Shown here: in pieces, positions 51,894 to 60,846 of the stretch
Layout: every line of letters begins with the position of its first letter
Position numbering within the stretch: the first letter of the stretch is position 1
Assembly (NCBI RefSeq): GCF_033971905.1
Contig: NZ_JALBUT010000003.1
Coordinates: 124,001 to 188,000 of the forward strand
Direction of reading: 5' to 3'
Source of the DNA: Intestinicryptomonas porci
Lineage (GTDB): Bacteria; Verrucomicrobiota; Verrucomicrobiia; Opitutales; Intestinicryptomonadaceae
Length of the DNA stretch: 64,000 bases
Made by a program: the position numbers and the translations under genes
Notes under the pieces: generated by a model
What the model was told of the DNA's origin: nothing
Databases searched by the model: none
What the model saw: only the letters and a program-made list of their open reading frames with translations

Positions 51894-52661
51894 ATGTCAC
51901 GCAGATATTTTATCGCAGGCAACTGGAAAATGAACAAGACTTCTTCCGAAGCGGCAGCACTCGCGCAGGGCGTCGTGGAAGCAGTCGGCAACGTAAGCAA
52001 TGTTGACATTGCTATTTGCCCGACATTCACCTCTTTGGAAACAGTCGAAAAAATCATCGAAGGCTCGAACGTAAAGCTCGGCGCGCAAAACATGCACTTT
52101 GAAAAAAGCGGCGCGTTCACTGGCGAAATCTCGGCCGCAATGTTGCGCGAACTGCACTGCGCATACGTCATCTTGGGACACAGCGAACGCCGCCAGTATT
52201 TCAAGGAATGCGACTGCCTCATAAACAAGAAGGTAAAAGCCGCAGTTGCATCTTCCTTAAAGCCGATTTTGTGCGTCGGCGAAACATTGGAAGAACGCGA
52301 AGCCAACAAAACCATCGAAGTTGTTTCGACCCAGACAAAGGGCGGTCTTGACGGCTTGACAGCGGAAGAAGCCTTGAAGGTTGTTATCGCCTACGAACCC
52401 GTTTGGGCAATCGGCACAGGCAAAACCGCAACTCCCGCAATGGCGCAGGAAGTTCACGCAGAAATCCGCAAGGTTTTGGCGGGAATGTTCGGCGAAAACG
52501 TCGCGGAAAAAATCCAAATTCTCTACGGCGGTTCAATGAAGCCCGAAAATGCAGATGAATTGCTGGCTCAAAAGGACATTGACGGCGGTTTGATTGGCGG
52601 CGCGGCTCTCAAGGCGGATTCATTTGCCGCTTTGGTAAACTCCGCGGTAAAACTTGCCTAA
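51894..52661 (+). CDS. tpiA: Triosephosphate isomerase
   Basis: A 255-aa TIM-barrel isomerase. AGNWKMNKT opens the chain, the catalytic His is in ILGHSERRQYF, and the catalytic Glu is in AYEPVWAIGTGKTATP. ILYGGSMKPENA and the phosphate-binding GGLIGGAALK complete the pattern. It is second of the pgk-tpiA pair, preceded by GAAAG-type ribosome-binding sequence. Length is normal. Confidence 0.97.
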   Translation: MSRRYFIAGNWKMNKTSSEAAALAQGVVEAVGNVSNVDIAICPTFTSLETVEKIIEGSNVKLGAQNMHFEKSGAFTGEISAAMLRELHCAYVILGHSERRQYFKECDCLINKKVKAAVASSLKPILCVGETLEEREANKTIEVVSTQTKGGLDGLTAEEALKVVIAYEPVWAIGTGKTATPAMAQEVHAEIRKVLAGMFGENVAEKIQILYGGSMKPENADELLAQKDIDGGLIGGAALKADSFAALVNSAVKLA

Positions 52662-52680
52662 TAAAAGTTTAAATAAAACA

Positions 52681-52715
52681 AAAACCTGCAAATGAAAAAT
52701 TTGCAGGTTTTTTTG
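52681..52715. terminator. Bidirectional terminator after tpiA
   Basis: Stem AAAACCTGCAAAT / ATTTGCAGGTTTT around a short GAAAA-type loop, with a T run after it and an A run before it. It serves tpiA and the convergent EF-hand gene. Confidence 0.85.
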
Positions 52716-52738
52716 TGCCTTAAAATTTAAACTGCGCC

Positions 52739-54937
52739 CTATTTTACCTTTTCGGCAGTCTGCCCTGCATCGGTCAAAGGCGCAACCTGTTCGGACTTTT
52801 GCTCTTCCGCAGGCTTTTCAAAAGGATTTTTAATCACTCCCGCCTGCAAGCATGCCCCGACGATTGAAGATGCCAAAATCAGTATGAAGATAATCGGCAA
52901 CGCATAATTTCGCTTTTGGGCAAACGGATCTTTCAAGCACTTGCGCGAACCTTTTGGCAAATGCGCGCTTGAAGTGAGAGTCGCACCAAGAACCAAATTC
53001 ATTTTCGCGCGGGTGTTTACAGCCCATGAATTTGCGTCGAGAAGCGGTCCCAAGTTGCGCTTTTTAAGCTTCAAGCTTGCAAGAACCATTGACGGCAGAG
53101 AAATGAGCAATATCGCCCCGACTATGTAAAGAGGCAGTTTAACCATGCCAATGCCGCCCAACGCTATCAAAATCGCGCTTATTGTGGTGGTAATGCCGCC
53201 GATTGCTACGCCGATTGCGGCGAGAGTACCGATATCAAGCTTTTTGGGCGCGGCGTTTTTTTCGGTTGCGGAAGTCATGGAAGACATTGCGTTTGCGTCT
53301 GCCGCGCTCGCCCGCTTTGCAATTAAATCGCCAATCCATGCCGCAAAACGCTTGTAAGGAGACCAGAATGCCTGACGCACGCTTATCGGATTTTGCACGA
53401 TTTTCGTAATGGTTGCGTCCCAGTCTTTACCTTCACGGTCAAAGAATATGCCGTTTCTGCCAACCAAAAGATTGTCGCAATCGCCCGAAGTTACAGCCGC
53501 AACCACCGTAAACGGGGCTTCTCCCTTGCGCTTGCAGTCGCAATATATCAAATAGGTGTAAGAAAGCGGCGAAAGAGCGGCATGCCTGCCCGCGTCGTCA
53601 ACCCTTATGCAAAGTTCGCAAACGCGCTGGTCGATGAAAAGTTCACCAACTTGGAACATCGCCTTGCCCTTGCGGGTATAAAAAGACTTAAAACTTACGA
53701 AGTTTGTCAAAAGCTCCAGCAAATCGCGGTTTAAACGCACAAGCTTTTCAAGACGTTCAATGTTGTCAACCGCATACTTCAAGGCTTCGTCTTTTGCGAT
53801 TAAATCAAAAAGAGCGACTTTTTGGGACGGCTCCGAAAGTCGTTTAATTTCAGCCTCTCCCAAATCGGAAATTCCGCCGTCGGACTTCGATGAAATCCAA
53901 GCCGCATATGGAGCAAACGCCGCCTTGATTTTATTCCAGTTTTCAAAGGAAAGCGAATCGGATGGAATTTGCATTTTTTCCAAAACCGAAGTTTTAAACA
54001 ATTTTATTTTCGCTTTCCATGCAGGGTTTTCTTCGCCGCCAAAACAAATTTCATCGGGGCTTGCAATTTTCACAATAGGCAATGCCGCCAAAAGCTCGTT
54101 ATTTGAAGAAACGTCTCCCTTTAAAATTTCGGCGAAATTTTCCCTTGTGGCGTTTACCAAATCAGCAGAGGCATTGCCGTAGGCGAGAATGGAAGCGCGC
54201 GTAAAATAGTCGTCAATCTTTGAAGAGACGGCAAAAAAGGCGTCGAATGCGGCGGCGGTGTCATCTCCCAAAAAGAAAATTTTATCTTTATTTTGTTCCG
54301 ATTCCGACTTCCATGCGCAATAGGCATTCAGCTTATCAAAAAATCGGTTTATCAAATCCGCGTTTATGCCGTCTTCTCCCGAGCGGTCCTTTACGCTCCC
54401 TGCGACTTTCATTACGGACGATATTGTGTTTTTCAAGTCTTCGCTTTCCGCGCTAAGAAGCGTGATAACCCCGTCGGCATTGAAAGGCGTTTTTGCAAAT
54501 ACCGCGCTCTTGTCGTCAAAATCTTTTACGGAAATCGAATCTGCGTCGGGCTTTTTCAAGTTTTTCAAGACTTCTTTGGCAGTTGAAATCAAAACTTTGC
54601 CGTCTTCCGTGTCGTCTTTGATGTCGGATATTTTCAAATTGTCCGAACCCGCCATGAGGGTGTCGGGATTTTTCAACATTGCGCAAGCCCACTCGCAAGC
54701 CTCGATTATTTCGGGACTGCGTATGCGCCCGTCCTTATCGGTGTCGAGCATGTCCAAAGTGGCAAAGTCAAAATGAACTCCGCGCGTTGGACAAGCCAGA
54801 GCCGCCCACAACTTTTGGTCGAGAAAGCGAATGTTGGCAATGTCCGCTCCCGAATTAAACTCAACTTGATAAATTCCCCCCGCCTTAAAGAATGACCATT
54901 TGTGTTCAGTTTTCATTTCAAGCACATTGAATTTCAT
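52739..54937 (-). CDS. Large EF-hand membrane protein of unknown function
   Basis: A 732-aa protein I cannot name. A canonical EF-hand loop, DTDKDGRIRSPE (Asp65, Asp67, Asp69, Glu76), predicts calcium binding close to the N-terminus. The long middle (90-520) is mostly helical, with a region rich in short aromatic and hydrophobic stretches (FVSFKSFYTRKGKAMFQVGELF). Three hydrophobic segments follow near 590-615, 618-640 and 680-705 (e.g. LAAIGVAIGGITTTISAILI), with a charged C-terminal tail. There is no signal peptide, so the N-terminal bulk is probably cytoplasmic. AAGGAT lies seven bases before the ATG at 54937, fixing the start. The 82-aa gene diverges from it 48 bases away. Confidence 0.8.
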   Translation of the reverse strand: MKFNVLEMKTEHKWSFFKAGGIYQVEFNSGADIANIRFLDQKLWAALACPTRGVHFDFATLDMLDTDKDGRIRSPEIIEACEWACAMLKNPDTLMAGSDNLKISDIKDDTEDGKVLISTAKEVLKNLKKPDADSISVKDFDDKSAVFAKTPFNADGVITLLSAESEDLKNTISSVMKVAGSVKDRSGEDGINADLINRFFDKLNAYCAWKSESEQNKDKIFFLGDDTAAAFDAFFAVSSKIDDYFTRASILAYGNASADLVNATRENFAEILKGDVSSNNELLAALPIVKIASPDEICFGGEENPAWKAKIKLFKTSVLEKMQIPSDSLSFENWNKIKAAFAPYAAWISSKSDGGISDLGEAEIKRLSEPSQKVALFDLIAKDEALKYAVDNIERLEKLVRLNRDLLELLTNFVSFKSFYTRKGKAMFQVGELFIDQRVCELCIRVDDAGRHAALSPLSYTYLIYCDCKRKGEAPFTVVAAVTSGDCDNLLVGRNGIFFDREGKDWDATITKIVQNPISVRQAFWSPYKRFAAWIGDLIAKRASAADANAMSSMTSATEKNAAPKKLDIGTLAAIGVAIGGITTTISAILIALGGIGMVKLPLYIVGAILLISLPSMVLASLKLKKRNLGPLLDANSWAVNTRAKMNLVLGATLTSSAHLPKGSRKCLKDPFAQKRNYALPIIFILILASSIVGACLQAGVIKNPFEKPAEEQKSEQVAPLTDAGQTAEKVK

Positions 54938-54985
54938 AAGAAAATCCTTTGCAAGAGAAATTTATTGTTATAGCATATTTTTATT

Positions 54986-55234
54986 ATGGATAATGGAGAC
55001 ATTCAAAAAACGCCGTCCGACAAAACTCCGGACATTGTGGAATTGGACGCAGTTGAAATAAACACGCCTCGCCCGAACGAAAACGACGTTTTTGAACATT
55101 CGCCAAGACGCAAAAATCCAAGAAATGCGGGGCGAACTCCGCCCTTTGTTTACACATATCCGCAGAACAGCTGCAACAACTGCTGTCTCGGAATTTTGAT
55201 TTTGTTCGTGCTGTTTATTTTGGCACTTTTCTAA
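54986..55234 (+). CDS. Small tail-anchored membrane protein with CNNCC motif
   Basis: An 82-aa protein: a hydrophilic, proline- and acidic-rich N-terminal half (DAVEINTPRPNEND) followed by SCNNCCLG and one C-terminal membrane helix (ILILFVLFILALF). Cysteines directly before the helix could be acylated or bind metal. No family is recognised. It diverges from the EF-hand gene. Its stop codon overlaps the stop of the convergent gene (CTAA shared), a compact arrangement that supports both being real. Confidence 0.6.
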   Translation: MDNGDIQKTPSDKTPDIVELDAVEINTPRPNENDVFEHSPRRKNPRNAGRTPPFVYTYPQNSCNNCCLGILILFVLFILALF

Positions 55235-56196
55235 CGCCTGCGGGACTTGGGCTTTTTAAGGCGCAAAGACTTAAATCTCGACTCTTTCCCGCTTTGCGAA
55301 TTTTTTTTGCAAGAAAAAGCCTTTGAAAAGCTCTCCGCCTTTTTCAGGGCATCTTCGTCCAAAATCGGGCTTTCCGCCTCATTGAAATCCTTGCATTCAA
55401 GCCTGAACTGCTCCCTTGTGCGGGCGGCATATTCATCGGAAAACTTCTTCATGTAATAGGCGAAATCTCTGCCCTCCGCGTCAAGCGAGGGATTTATGTT
55501 GAATAGCCTGGGATTGTCCAAAACATAGTCGCGCAAAATTTTAAGCGCGGACATGCGCTTTGAAATGTCAAACCAGGCATCGCTTTTCACGAAAGCCTTG
55601 TCATAGCCTTTCATGCCGCCGCCCATAGCCTCCAAAATGGACAAAAGGGCAAGGTCGAACTGCCTGCGGGCAAGCTGGGGTTCGTCGGTCAAAGACATGT
55701 CGTTTGCAAGCGAATATATTATTGCGGGAATGACGCTCGGAGCAATCTCTGCAGATTTAAATATCGCGTCATAGCCCGCCTTGTCCTCGTCGGAAATTGC
55801 GATTGCGTAGGTTGAGCGTTTGAAATCCGCAGAACTCGACGCCCAATATTCCACGGCGGCGGAAGAATCATTTTCCCTGAAATTAAACAAAATAAAATAC
55901 TTGTAGCTATTGCCGTCGGGATAAAACGCTTCAAGCGCAATTTTGCCGTCATCGCCCTGCATTATTCCGTCAAAGGACAAAACGGCGTTCGCGCAAACCT
56001 TGTTGATGTCGTCGCAATCCCCGCAGTTCTGCTCTCCGGCAGGCTTAAAGCGGTTTTGCAATGCAATTTTGCTTTGCTCGTCGCACCTTGCGCCGAACGA
56101 ACGGCAGGTGGTAATAACGACAGGCTCCTGCGAGCGCGCGGCAAACATGTCGGAATAAACGAAAAATAAAAGCGATGCCAAAAACAGTCTTCCCAT
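55231..56196 (-). CDS. Secreted protein of unknown function
   Basis: A 321-aa protein with a signal peptide (MGRLFLASLLFFVYSDMFA). The mature N-terminus contains CRSFGARCDE and CGDCDDINKVC, a small cysteine cluster. The remainder is helical, with two longer helices around 190-250, and ends in a strongly basic tail (FKSLRLKKPKSRRR). I do not recognise a family. The next gene upstream on the same strand is the PEGA protein, 102 bases away. Confidence 0.72.
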   Translation of the reverse strand: MGRLFLASLLFFVYSDMFAARSQEPVVITTCRSFGARCDEQSKIALQNRFKPAGEQNCGDCDDINKVCANAVLSFDGIMQGDDGKIALEAFYPDGNSYKYFILFNFRENDSSAAVEYWASSSADFKRSTYAIAISDEDKAGYDAIFKSAEIAPSVIPAIIYSLANDMSLTDEPQLARRQFDLALLSILEAMGGGMKGYDKAFVKSDAWFDISKRMSALKILRDYVLDNPRLFNINPSLDAEGRDFAYYMKKFSDEYAARTREQFRLECKDFNEAESPILDEDALKKAESFSKAFSCKKNSQSGKESRFKSLRLKKPKSRRR

Positions 56197-56298
56197 AAAA
56201 ATCCCTATTTAATGTTGTATGGGAAACTTAGCTTCAAAAAACGCAATTCACAAGCTTTTTATTTTCAAATTTAAAACATTGATTTACAAAACAAAAAA

Positions 56299-56883
56299 CT
56301 ATCTTTTGTTAAACGACTTGTATTCCGACATTATCCCCAAAGAAACGTCAGAGCCGAACCAAATCACGCTCGCCCTCTCCTTTTGCTCGGGAGACAAGCG
56401 CGGCATTTTTCCGCTGTCAAAAACAACTATCATTTTGTCGGTTTTTTCAAAGTAAATGAAAGCCCCCATGCCCTTTTGCGCGACTTCAAGCGGAGCGTCG
56501 GGCGTGGACTTTTCAAAGACTTGCGGAATTCCGCCCTGCTTTGTGGGCAAGGCAAACGTAAAAGTTGAAGACAAAAGCTTTTGGGAATTTTTAGGCGTCC
56601 CCGAAGAAATCAGAAGACTGCCGTTCTTGTTCGGAGTGAAAATACGCAAAAGCGGAGCTTCTTCATATCCTGAAATTTTGTTTCGCCTCATAAAATCTGC
56701 ATCGAGAAGAAGCGGAGTCTTGCCCGCAGGCTTCCCGTTCAAATATACGTTTGCGCCGCTTGGGAAAGAATCCAAAACAAAATTGCGCGAGCCTCCCGAA
56801 TCAAGCCCGAAAGCAATCAGCGCAATCATTACCGCCAAAACGGCGATTCCCGAAAGCGTGTAAATTAAGCCCTTGTGTTCCAT
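56299..56883 (-). CDS. Membrane-anchored PEGA-domain protein
   Basis: A 194-aa protein with one N-terminal membrane helix (IYTLSGIAVLAVMIALIAFG). It is followed by a PEGA domain, recognisable in FVLDSFPSGANVYLNGKPAGKTPLLLD, a small beta-sandwich common in surface proteins. The remaining 110 residues (beginning GYEEAPLLRIFTPNKNGSLL) have no assignment. It most likely faces the periplasm or outside. The spacing to the neighbouring unknown secreted protein allows a shared transcript. Confidence 0.8.
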   Translation of the reverse strand: MEHKGLIYTLSGIAVLAVMIALIAFGLDSGGSRNFVLDSFPSGANVYLNGKPAGKTPLLLDADFMRRNKISGYEEAPLLRIFTPNKNGSLLISSGTPKNSQKLLSSTFTFALPTKQGGIPQVFEKSTPDAPLEVAQKGMGAFIYFEKTDKMIVVFDSGKMPRLSPEQKERASVIWFGSDVSLGIMSEYKSFNKR

Positions 56884-57141
56884 AAAAATTAAAAAAGTTT
56901 ACCGATTTTGCGCGATTTATTTTTTCATAACCCCCGTGCCGCGTCAAGATTTATGATGAAGCCCGCGTTAAATTAAACTTCGGAAAAATGCGACATTTTT
57001 GAAGCAAAACATTACATTTTTGTAATTTTTGACAACAATTTTCGCGTTTTCAAAAAAAATTTTTTGACTATCCAAAGACTATTAAAAAAGCTTTTGTACA
57101 TCTTGCATTTTATCAAAAACTTAAATCCAAATAAAAAAATT
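56884..57141. promoter_or_regulatory. Regulatory region between the PEGA gene and gdhA, with perfect inverted repeat
   Basis: This 258-base AT-rich spacer separates the divergent PEGA and gdhA genes. ATTACA-TTTT-TGTAAT at 57011-57026 is a perfect inverted repeat and a plausible operator for gdhA. TTGACA at 57029-57034 resembles a -35 box, but no good -10 follows at the usual distance. The ORF extension to a TTG at 57064 is rejected because it adds residues absent from the family. Confidence 0.4.
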
Positions 57142-58485
57142 ATGAACAGCTACGTAGCAAAAGTCTTGGAAGACTTACAGAAAAAACAACCATGGGAAAA
57201 AGAATTCCTTCAAGCAGTTGAAGAAGTGCTTTCCTCATTGAGCCTTATCCTCGAAAAGGATAAAAAATACGAAGAAAACAAAATTCTTGAAAGAATGGTT
57301 GTTCCCGAAAGAACAATCCTCTTCCAAGTTCCCTGGTACGACGACAAGGGCGAACTCCATGTAAACCAGGGCTACCGCGTTCAATTCAACAGCGCAATAG
57401 GTCCCTACAAAGGCGGCTTGCGCTTCCACCCGTCCGTAAATTTGGGCATCTTGAAGTTCCTCGGCTTTGAACAGGTCTTCAAAAACTCCCTCACCACTTT
57501 GCCAATGGGCGGCGGCAAGGGCGGCTCCAACTTCGACCCGAAAGGCAAAAGCGACAACGAAGTGCGCTCTTTCTGCCGCAGCTTCATGACTGAGCTTTAC
57601 CGCCACATCGGCGAAAACGTTGACGTCCCCGCAGGCGACATCGGCGTGGGCGGTCGCGAAATCGGCTTCCTCTTCGGGCAATACAAGAGAATTGTCGATT
57701 CTTACGACAGCGTTTTGACAGGCAAAGGCTTGGCTTGGGGCGGCTCACTAATTCGCCCGGAAGCGACAGGATACGGCAATGTTTACTTCTGCCAGGAAAT
57801 GCTCGCCACAAAGAAAGACGGTCTCGACGGCAAGCGCGTGCTGGTTTCGGGTTCGGGCAACGTTGCGCAATACACGGTTGAAAAGCTCATTCAAAACGGC
57901 GCAAAAGTTCTTTCAATGTCCGACTCTAACGGCGCAATCATCGACGAAGACGGCATCGACGCCGAAAAGCTTGCTTTCGTAATGGAACTTAAAAACGTAA
58001 AGCGCGGCAGAATAAGCGAATACGCAAAACAGTTCAAGAATGCCAAGTACGTTGAAGGCAAACGCCCGTGGGGCTTGGTAAAAGCCGACATCGCAATGCC
58101 CTCCGCAACCCAGAACGAAATCGAGCTTGAAGACGCAAAGGCTCTTCTTGCAAACGGTTGCATGTGCGTATCCGAAGGCGCGAATATGCCCTCCACAAAC
58201 GAAGCAATCAAGCTCTATGTGGAAGCCGGCATACACTATGGTCCCGCAAAGGCGGCAAACGCAGGCGGCGTTGCAACCTCGGGCTTGGAAATGTCGCAAA
58301 ACGCAATCCGCTTGAGCTGGACCCGCGAAGAAGTTGACGAAAAGCTCCACAACATCATGCGCTCAATCCACCAAAACGCGGCAAATGCGGCTGAAGAAGT
58401 CGGCACACCCGGCAACTTGGTAAACGGCGCAAACATCGCGGGCTTCAAGAAGGTCGCAGATGCAATGATTGCCCAGGGCGTCTAA
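57142..58485 (+). CDS. gdhA: NADP-type glutamate dehydrogenase
   Basis: A 447-aa enzyme making glutamate from 2-oxoglutarate and ammonium, the same length as E. coli GdhA. FQVPWYDDKGELHVNQGYRVQFNSAIGPYKGGLRFHP, LPMGGGKGGSNFDPKGKSD and the Rossmann start VLVSGSGNVAQYTVEKL define the family. The start at 57142 (MNSYVAKVLEDLQKK) is chosen by homology. A strong terminator follows the stop, so it is monocistronic. NADPH preference is inferred from similarity to the biosynthetic type. Confidence 0.96.
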   Translation: MNSYVAKVLEDLQKKQPWEKEFLQAVEEVLSSLSLILEKDKKYEENKILERMVVPERTILFQVPWYDDKGELHVNQGYRVQFNSAIGPYKGGLRFHPSVNLGILKFLGFEQVFKNSLTTLPMGGGKGGSNFDPKGKSDNEVRSFCRSFMTELYRHIGENVDVPAGDIGVGGREIGFLFGQYKRIVDSYDSVLTGKGLAWGGSLIRPEATGYGNVYFCQEMLATKKDGLDGKRVLVSGSGNVAQYTVEKLIQNGAKVLSMSDSNGAIIDEDGIDAEKLAFVMELKNVKRGRISEYAKQFKNAKYVEGKRPWGLVKADIAMPSATQNEIELEDAKALLANGCMCVSEGANMPSTNEAIKLYVEAGIHYGPAKAANAGGVATSGLEMSQNAIRLSWTREEVDEKLHNIMRSIHQNAANAAEEVGTPGNLVNGANIAGFKKVADAMIAQGV

Positions 58486-58511
58486 TTTAAGCTTAACTCA
58501 ATAAAAATTTG

Positions 58512-58545
58512 GCGCGGATTTCCAAAAGAAGTCCGCGCTTTTTTT
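58512..58545 (+). terminator. Rho-independent terminator of gdhA
   Basis: Stem GCGCGGATTTC / GAAGTCCGCGC (one T-G pair) around a CAAAA loop, followed by seven Ts. Confidence 0.88.
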
Positions 58546-58606
58546 GAATAAAATATTGATAAATTGAAAATTATCGCGCTAAATAGCCTTTTACCAAAAA
58601 AACATC

Positions 58607-58846
58607 ATGCAAGAAAAAGAAACTTTCGCCTGGATTTTAATACTGCTTACCATGCTGGCATTATCGCTAATTCCAAACCTCTACTATATCTTAAAGGGGA
58701 AAGAGGAATTTTATTCGGACTACCGCAACGAAATAGACATAAGCCGCGAAGATTTCAACCGCCGCTACATGACAAAACGTATAATCTGGGCAATTATTCC
58801 GCTTCTCATTCTTGGCTTAATGGGGCTTATAAATTTGTACAGATAA
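58607..58846 (+). CDS. Small two-helix membrane protein
   Basis: A 79-aa protein with membrane segments at about 9-29 (WILILLTMLALSLIPNLYYI) and 60-77 (IIWAIIPLLILGLMGLINLY). They flank a polar loop with DYRNEIDISREDFNRRYMT. No family is recognised. It ends one base before the start of the VC0807-like gene, so the two are certainly co-transcribed. Confidence 0.65.
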   Translation: MQEKETFAWILILLTMLALSLIPNLYYILKGKEEFYSDYRNEIDISREDFNRRYMTKRIIWAIIPLLILGLMGLINLYR

Positions 58847-58847
58847 A

Positions 58848-59579
58848 ATGCCTAAAAACAAAGAAAACATCTGGCTCAATCTGGGCGTAAACGTAATTTT
58901 GCCGACGCTCATTTTGATGAAGGCGCAAAAGTGGCTCGTTGCGGCGGGAATTGTCTCCCAAGAAAGCGCAAAACCGATTTACTTTTTCGCAATCGCAATA
59001 GCCCTGCCCGTCATTTACGGGATTTACGATTTGGCAAAGCGCGGGAAGTGGAACATTTTTTCGATTTTCGGCATACTAAACGTGCTTTTAACAGGCACAA
59101 TCGGGCTTTTCGAACTTTCCCGCGAATGGATTATCGCAAAAGAGGCGGGCATTCCCGCGATACTTGGTCTGGCAGTCTTAATATCGGCATACACAAAAAA
59201 GCCCCTCGTGAAAGTCTTAATCTATAACGACGCCCTGTTGGACACGAAAAAAGTGGCGGCGGCTCTCGAAGAAAGAAACAACACCGCAAAGTTCTTCGAC
59301 GCCTTAAAAGGCGCGACAATTCTAATATCGGCGTCATTCTTCGCAAGCGGCATTATCCAGTTTTTCCTCGCGGCAATGATTTACACCGAAAACGCAAGCG
59401 CGGAAGAATTCAACAGCCAAGTCGGGCAAATGACATGGATTTCATACCTTGTTGTTCTACTGCCCTGCATGGCAATCACAACCGCCGCACTTTTCAAAAT
59501 TCTAAACGCAATCAAAAATTTGACGGGATTTACTTTTGAGGAAGCCCTCTCGCAGGACTTGCGCGAAAACAAAAAATAG
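58848..59579 (+). CDS. VC0807-like integral membrane protein
   Basis: A 243-aa protein with about six membrane segments. NLGVNVILPTLILMK at the N-terminus, AIALPVIYGIYDLAKRGKWNIFSIFGILNVLLTG and the mid helices recall the VC0807 (septation-protein-A-related) family, which has unknown function. It is translated one base after the 79-aa membrane protein. Family assignment is by remembered pattern only. Confidence 0.65.
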   Translation: MPKNKENIWLNLGVNVILPTLILMKAQKWLVAAGIVSQESAKPIYFFAIAIALPVIYGIYDLAKRGKWNIFSIFGILNVLLTGTIGLFELSREWIIAKEAGIPAILGLAVLISAYTKKPLVKVLIYNDALLDTKKVAAALEERNNTAKFFDALKGATILISASFFASGIIQFFLAAMIYTENASAEEFNSQVGQMTWISYLVVLLPCMAITTAALFKILNAIKNLTGFTFEEALSQDLRENKK

Positions 59580-59673
59580 CCGAAATCCGCCCCGCTTATG
59601 AATGCTTGACTATTTGGTGATTTGCGATTGAATTGAACCAATATTTAAAAAAAACACTCACTAAAAAACAAAT

Positions 59674-60846
59674 ATGAAAAATTACGTATTCTCTTCGGAA
59701 TCGGTTGGCGAAGGCCATCCCGACAAAGTGGCGGACTATATTTCCGACAGCGTCCTTGACGCATGCCTGGAACAGGACAAATCAAGCCGCGTGGCATGCG
59801 AAACTTTGGTAAAGAGCAACTGCGTCGTAATCGCGGGCGAAATCACAACAAAAGCAAAGTTGGACTACGAAAAAATCGTGCGAAACGCCATAAGGGAAAT
59901 CGGCTACGTCAACGACGATGACGTTTTTCATGCCGACAAAGTATTTATAACAAACCTTTTGACAAAACAGTCCCCCGACATCGCGCAAGGCGTTGACGCC
60001 CGCAGGGCGAGAGGCAAACAAGGCGCGGAACAGGGCGCGGGAGACCAAGGCATCATGTTCGGCTACGCCACAAACGAAACGCCCGAATACATGCCCGCCG
60101 CAATTATGTTCGCGCACAGAATTTTGACGGAGCTTGCCTTCCAGCGCAAGAACAAGGGCCCCAAGTGGCTGCGCCCCGACTGCAAAAGCCAGGTTGCCGT
60201 GGAATACAAAGACGGCAAGCCCGCGCGCATTGAAAACGTCGTAATTTCAACCCAGCACTCCGCGGACGTCGAGCATGACGAAATCGAGCATTACATGGTT
60301 GAAAAAATCATAAAGAAGGTTCTGCCCAAAGAGCTTATCGACTCCAAAACGCAGTTTTTGATTAACCCGACGGGCAAATTCGTTGTTGGCGGCCCGCAGG
60401 GCGACTCAGGCCTTACCGGCAGAAAAATCATTGTCGACACCTACGGCGGCTACGGGCGCCACGGCGGCGGCGCGTTCTCGGGCAAAGACCCCTCAAAGGT
60501 CGACCGCTCGGCGGCGTACATGTGCAGGTGGGTTGCAAAGAACATCGTTGCCGCAGGCTTGGCGGAACGCTGCGAGCTTCAAGTCGCCTACGCAATTGGC
60601 TATCCACATCCTTTGAGCATCGCAATCGACACTTTCGGCACGGGCAAAGTTTCCGAAGACGCCCTGATTAAGGCAGTAAAAAAAGTGTTCTCGTTCAAGC
60701 CTGCTGACATCATAAAACAGCTCGGACTTCTCGCCCCGATTTATAGAAAGACCACAAACTACGGACACTTCACAAAAGCCGTCTTGCCATGGGAAAAAAC
60801 CGACAAGGTGCAAGACCTGAAAAAAGCCGTAAAATCAGCAAAATAA
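59674..60846 (+). CDS. metK: S-adenosylmethionine synthetase
   Basis: A 390-aa enzyme making SAM from methionine and ATP. SSESVGEGHPDKVADYISDSVLDA, GAGDQGIMFGYATNETPEYMP, GGPQGDSGLTGRKIIVDTYGG and the P-loop-like GGGAFSGKDPSKVDRSAAY are all conserved. Its TAA overlaps the next ATG (TAATG), coupling it to ahcY. I see no convincing SAM riboswitch in the 94-base leader. Its product feeds BioA, BioB, BioC, UbiE and probably the ICMT-like methyltransferase in this window. Confidence 0.97.
   Translation: MKNYVFSSESVGEGHPDKVADYISDSVLDACLEQDKSSRVACETLVKSNCVVIAGEITTKAKLDYEKIVRNAIREIGYVNDDDVFHADKVFITNLLTKQSPDIAQGVDARRARGKQGAEQGAGDQGIMFGYATNETPEYMPAAIMFAHRILTELAFQRKNKGPKWLRPDCKSQVAVEYKDGKPARIENVVISTQHSADVEHDEIEHYMVEKIIKKVLPKELIDSKTQFLINPTGKFVVGGPQGDSGLTGRKIIVDTYGGYGRHGGGAFSGKDPSKVDRSAAYMCRWVAKNIVAAGLAERCELQVAYAIGYPHPLSIAIDTFGTGKVSEDALIKAVKKVFSFKPADIIKQLGLLAPIYRKTTNYGHFTKAVLPWEKTDKVQDLKKAVKSAK

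Noticed and set aside
57064..57141. Upstream TTG start for gdhA
   Set aside because: It adds 26 residues absent from the family; the ATG at 57142 gives exactly 447 residues, as in E. coli GdhA.
59580..59673. SAM riboswitch in the metK leader
   Set aside because: The leader is only 94 bases and shows no stems arranged as in SAM-I, SAM-II, SAM-IV or SAM-V; a covariance search would settle it.
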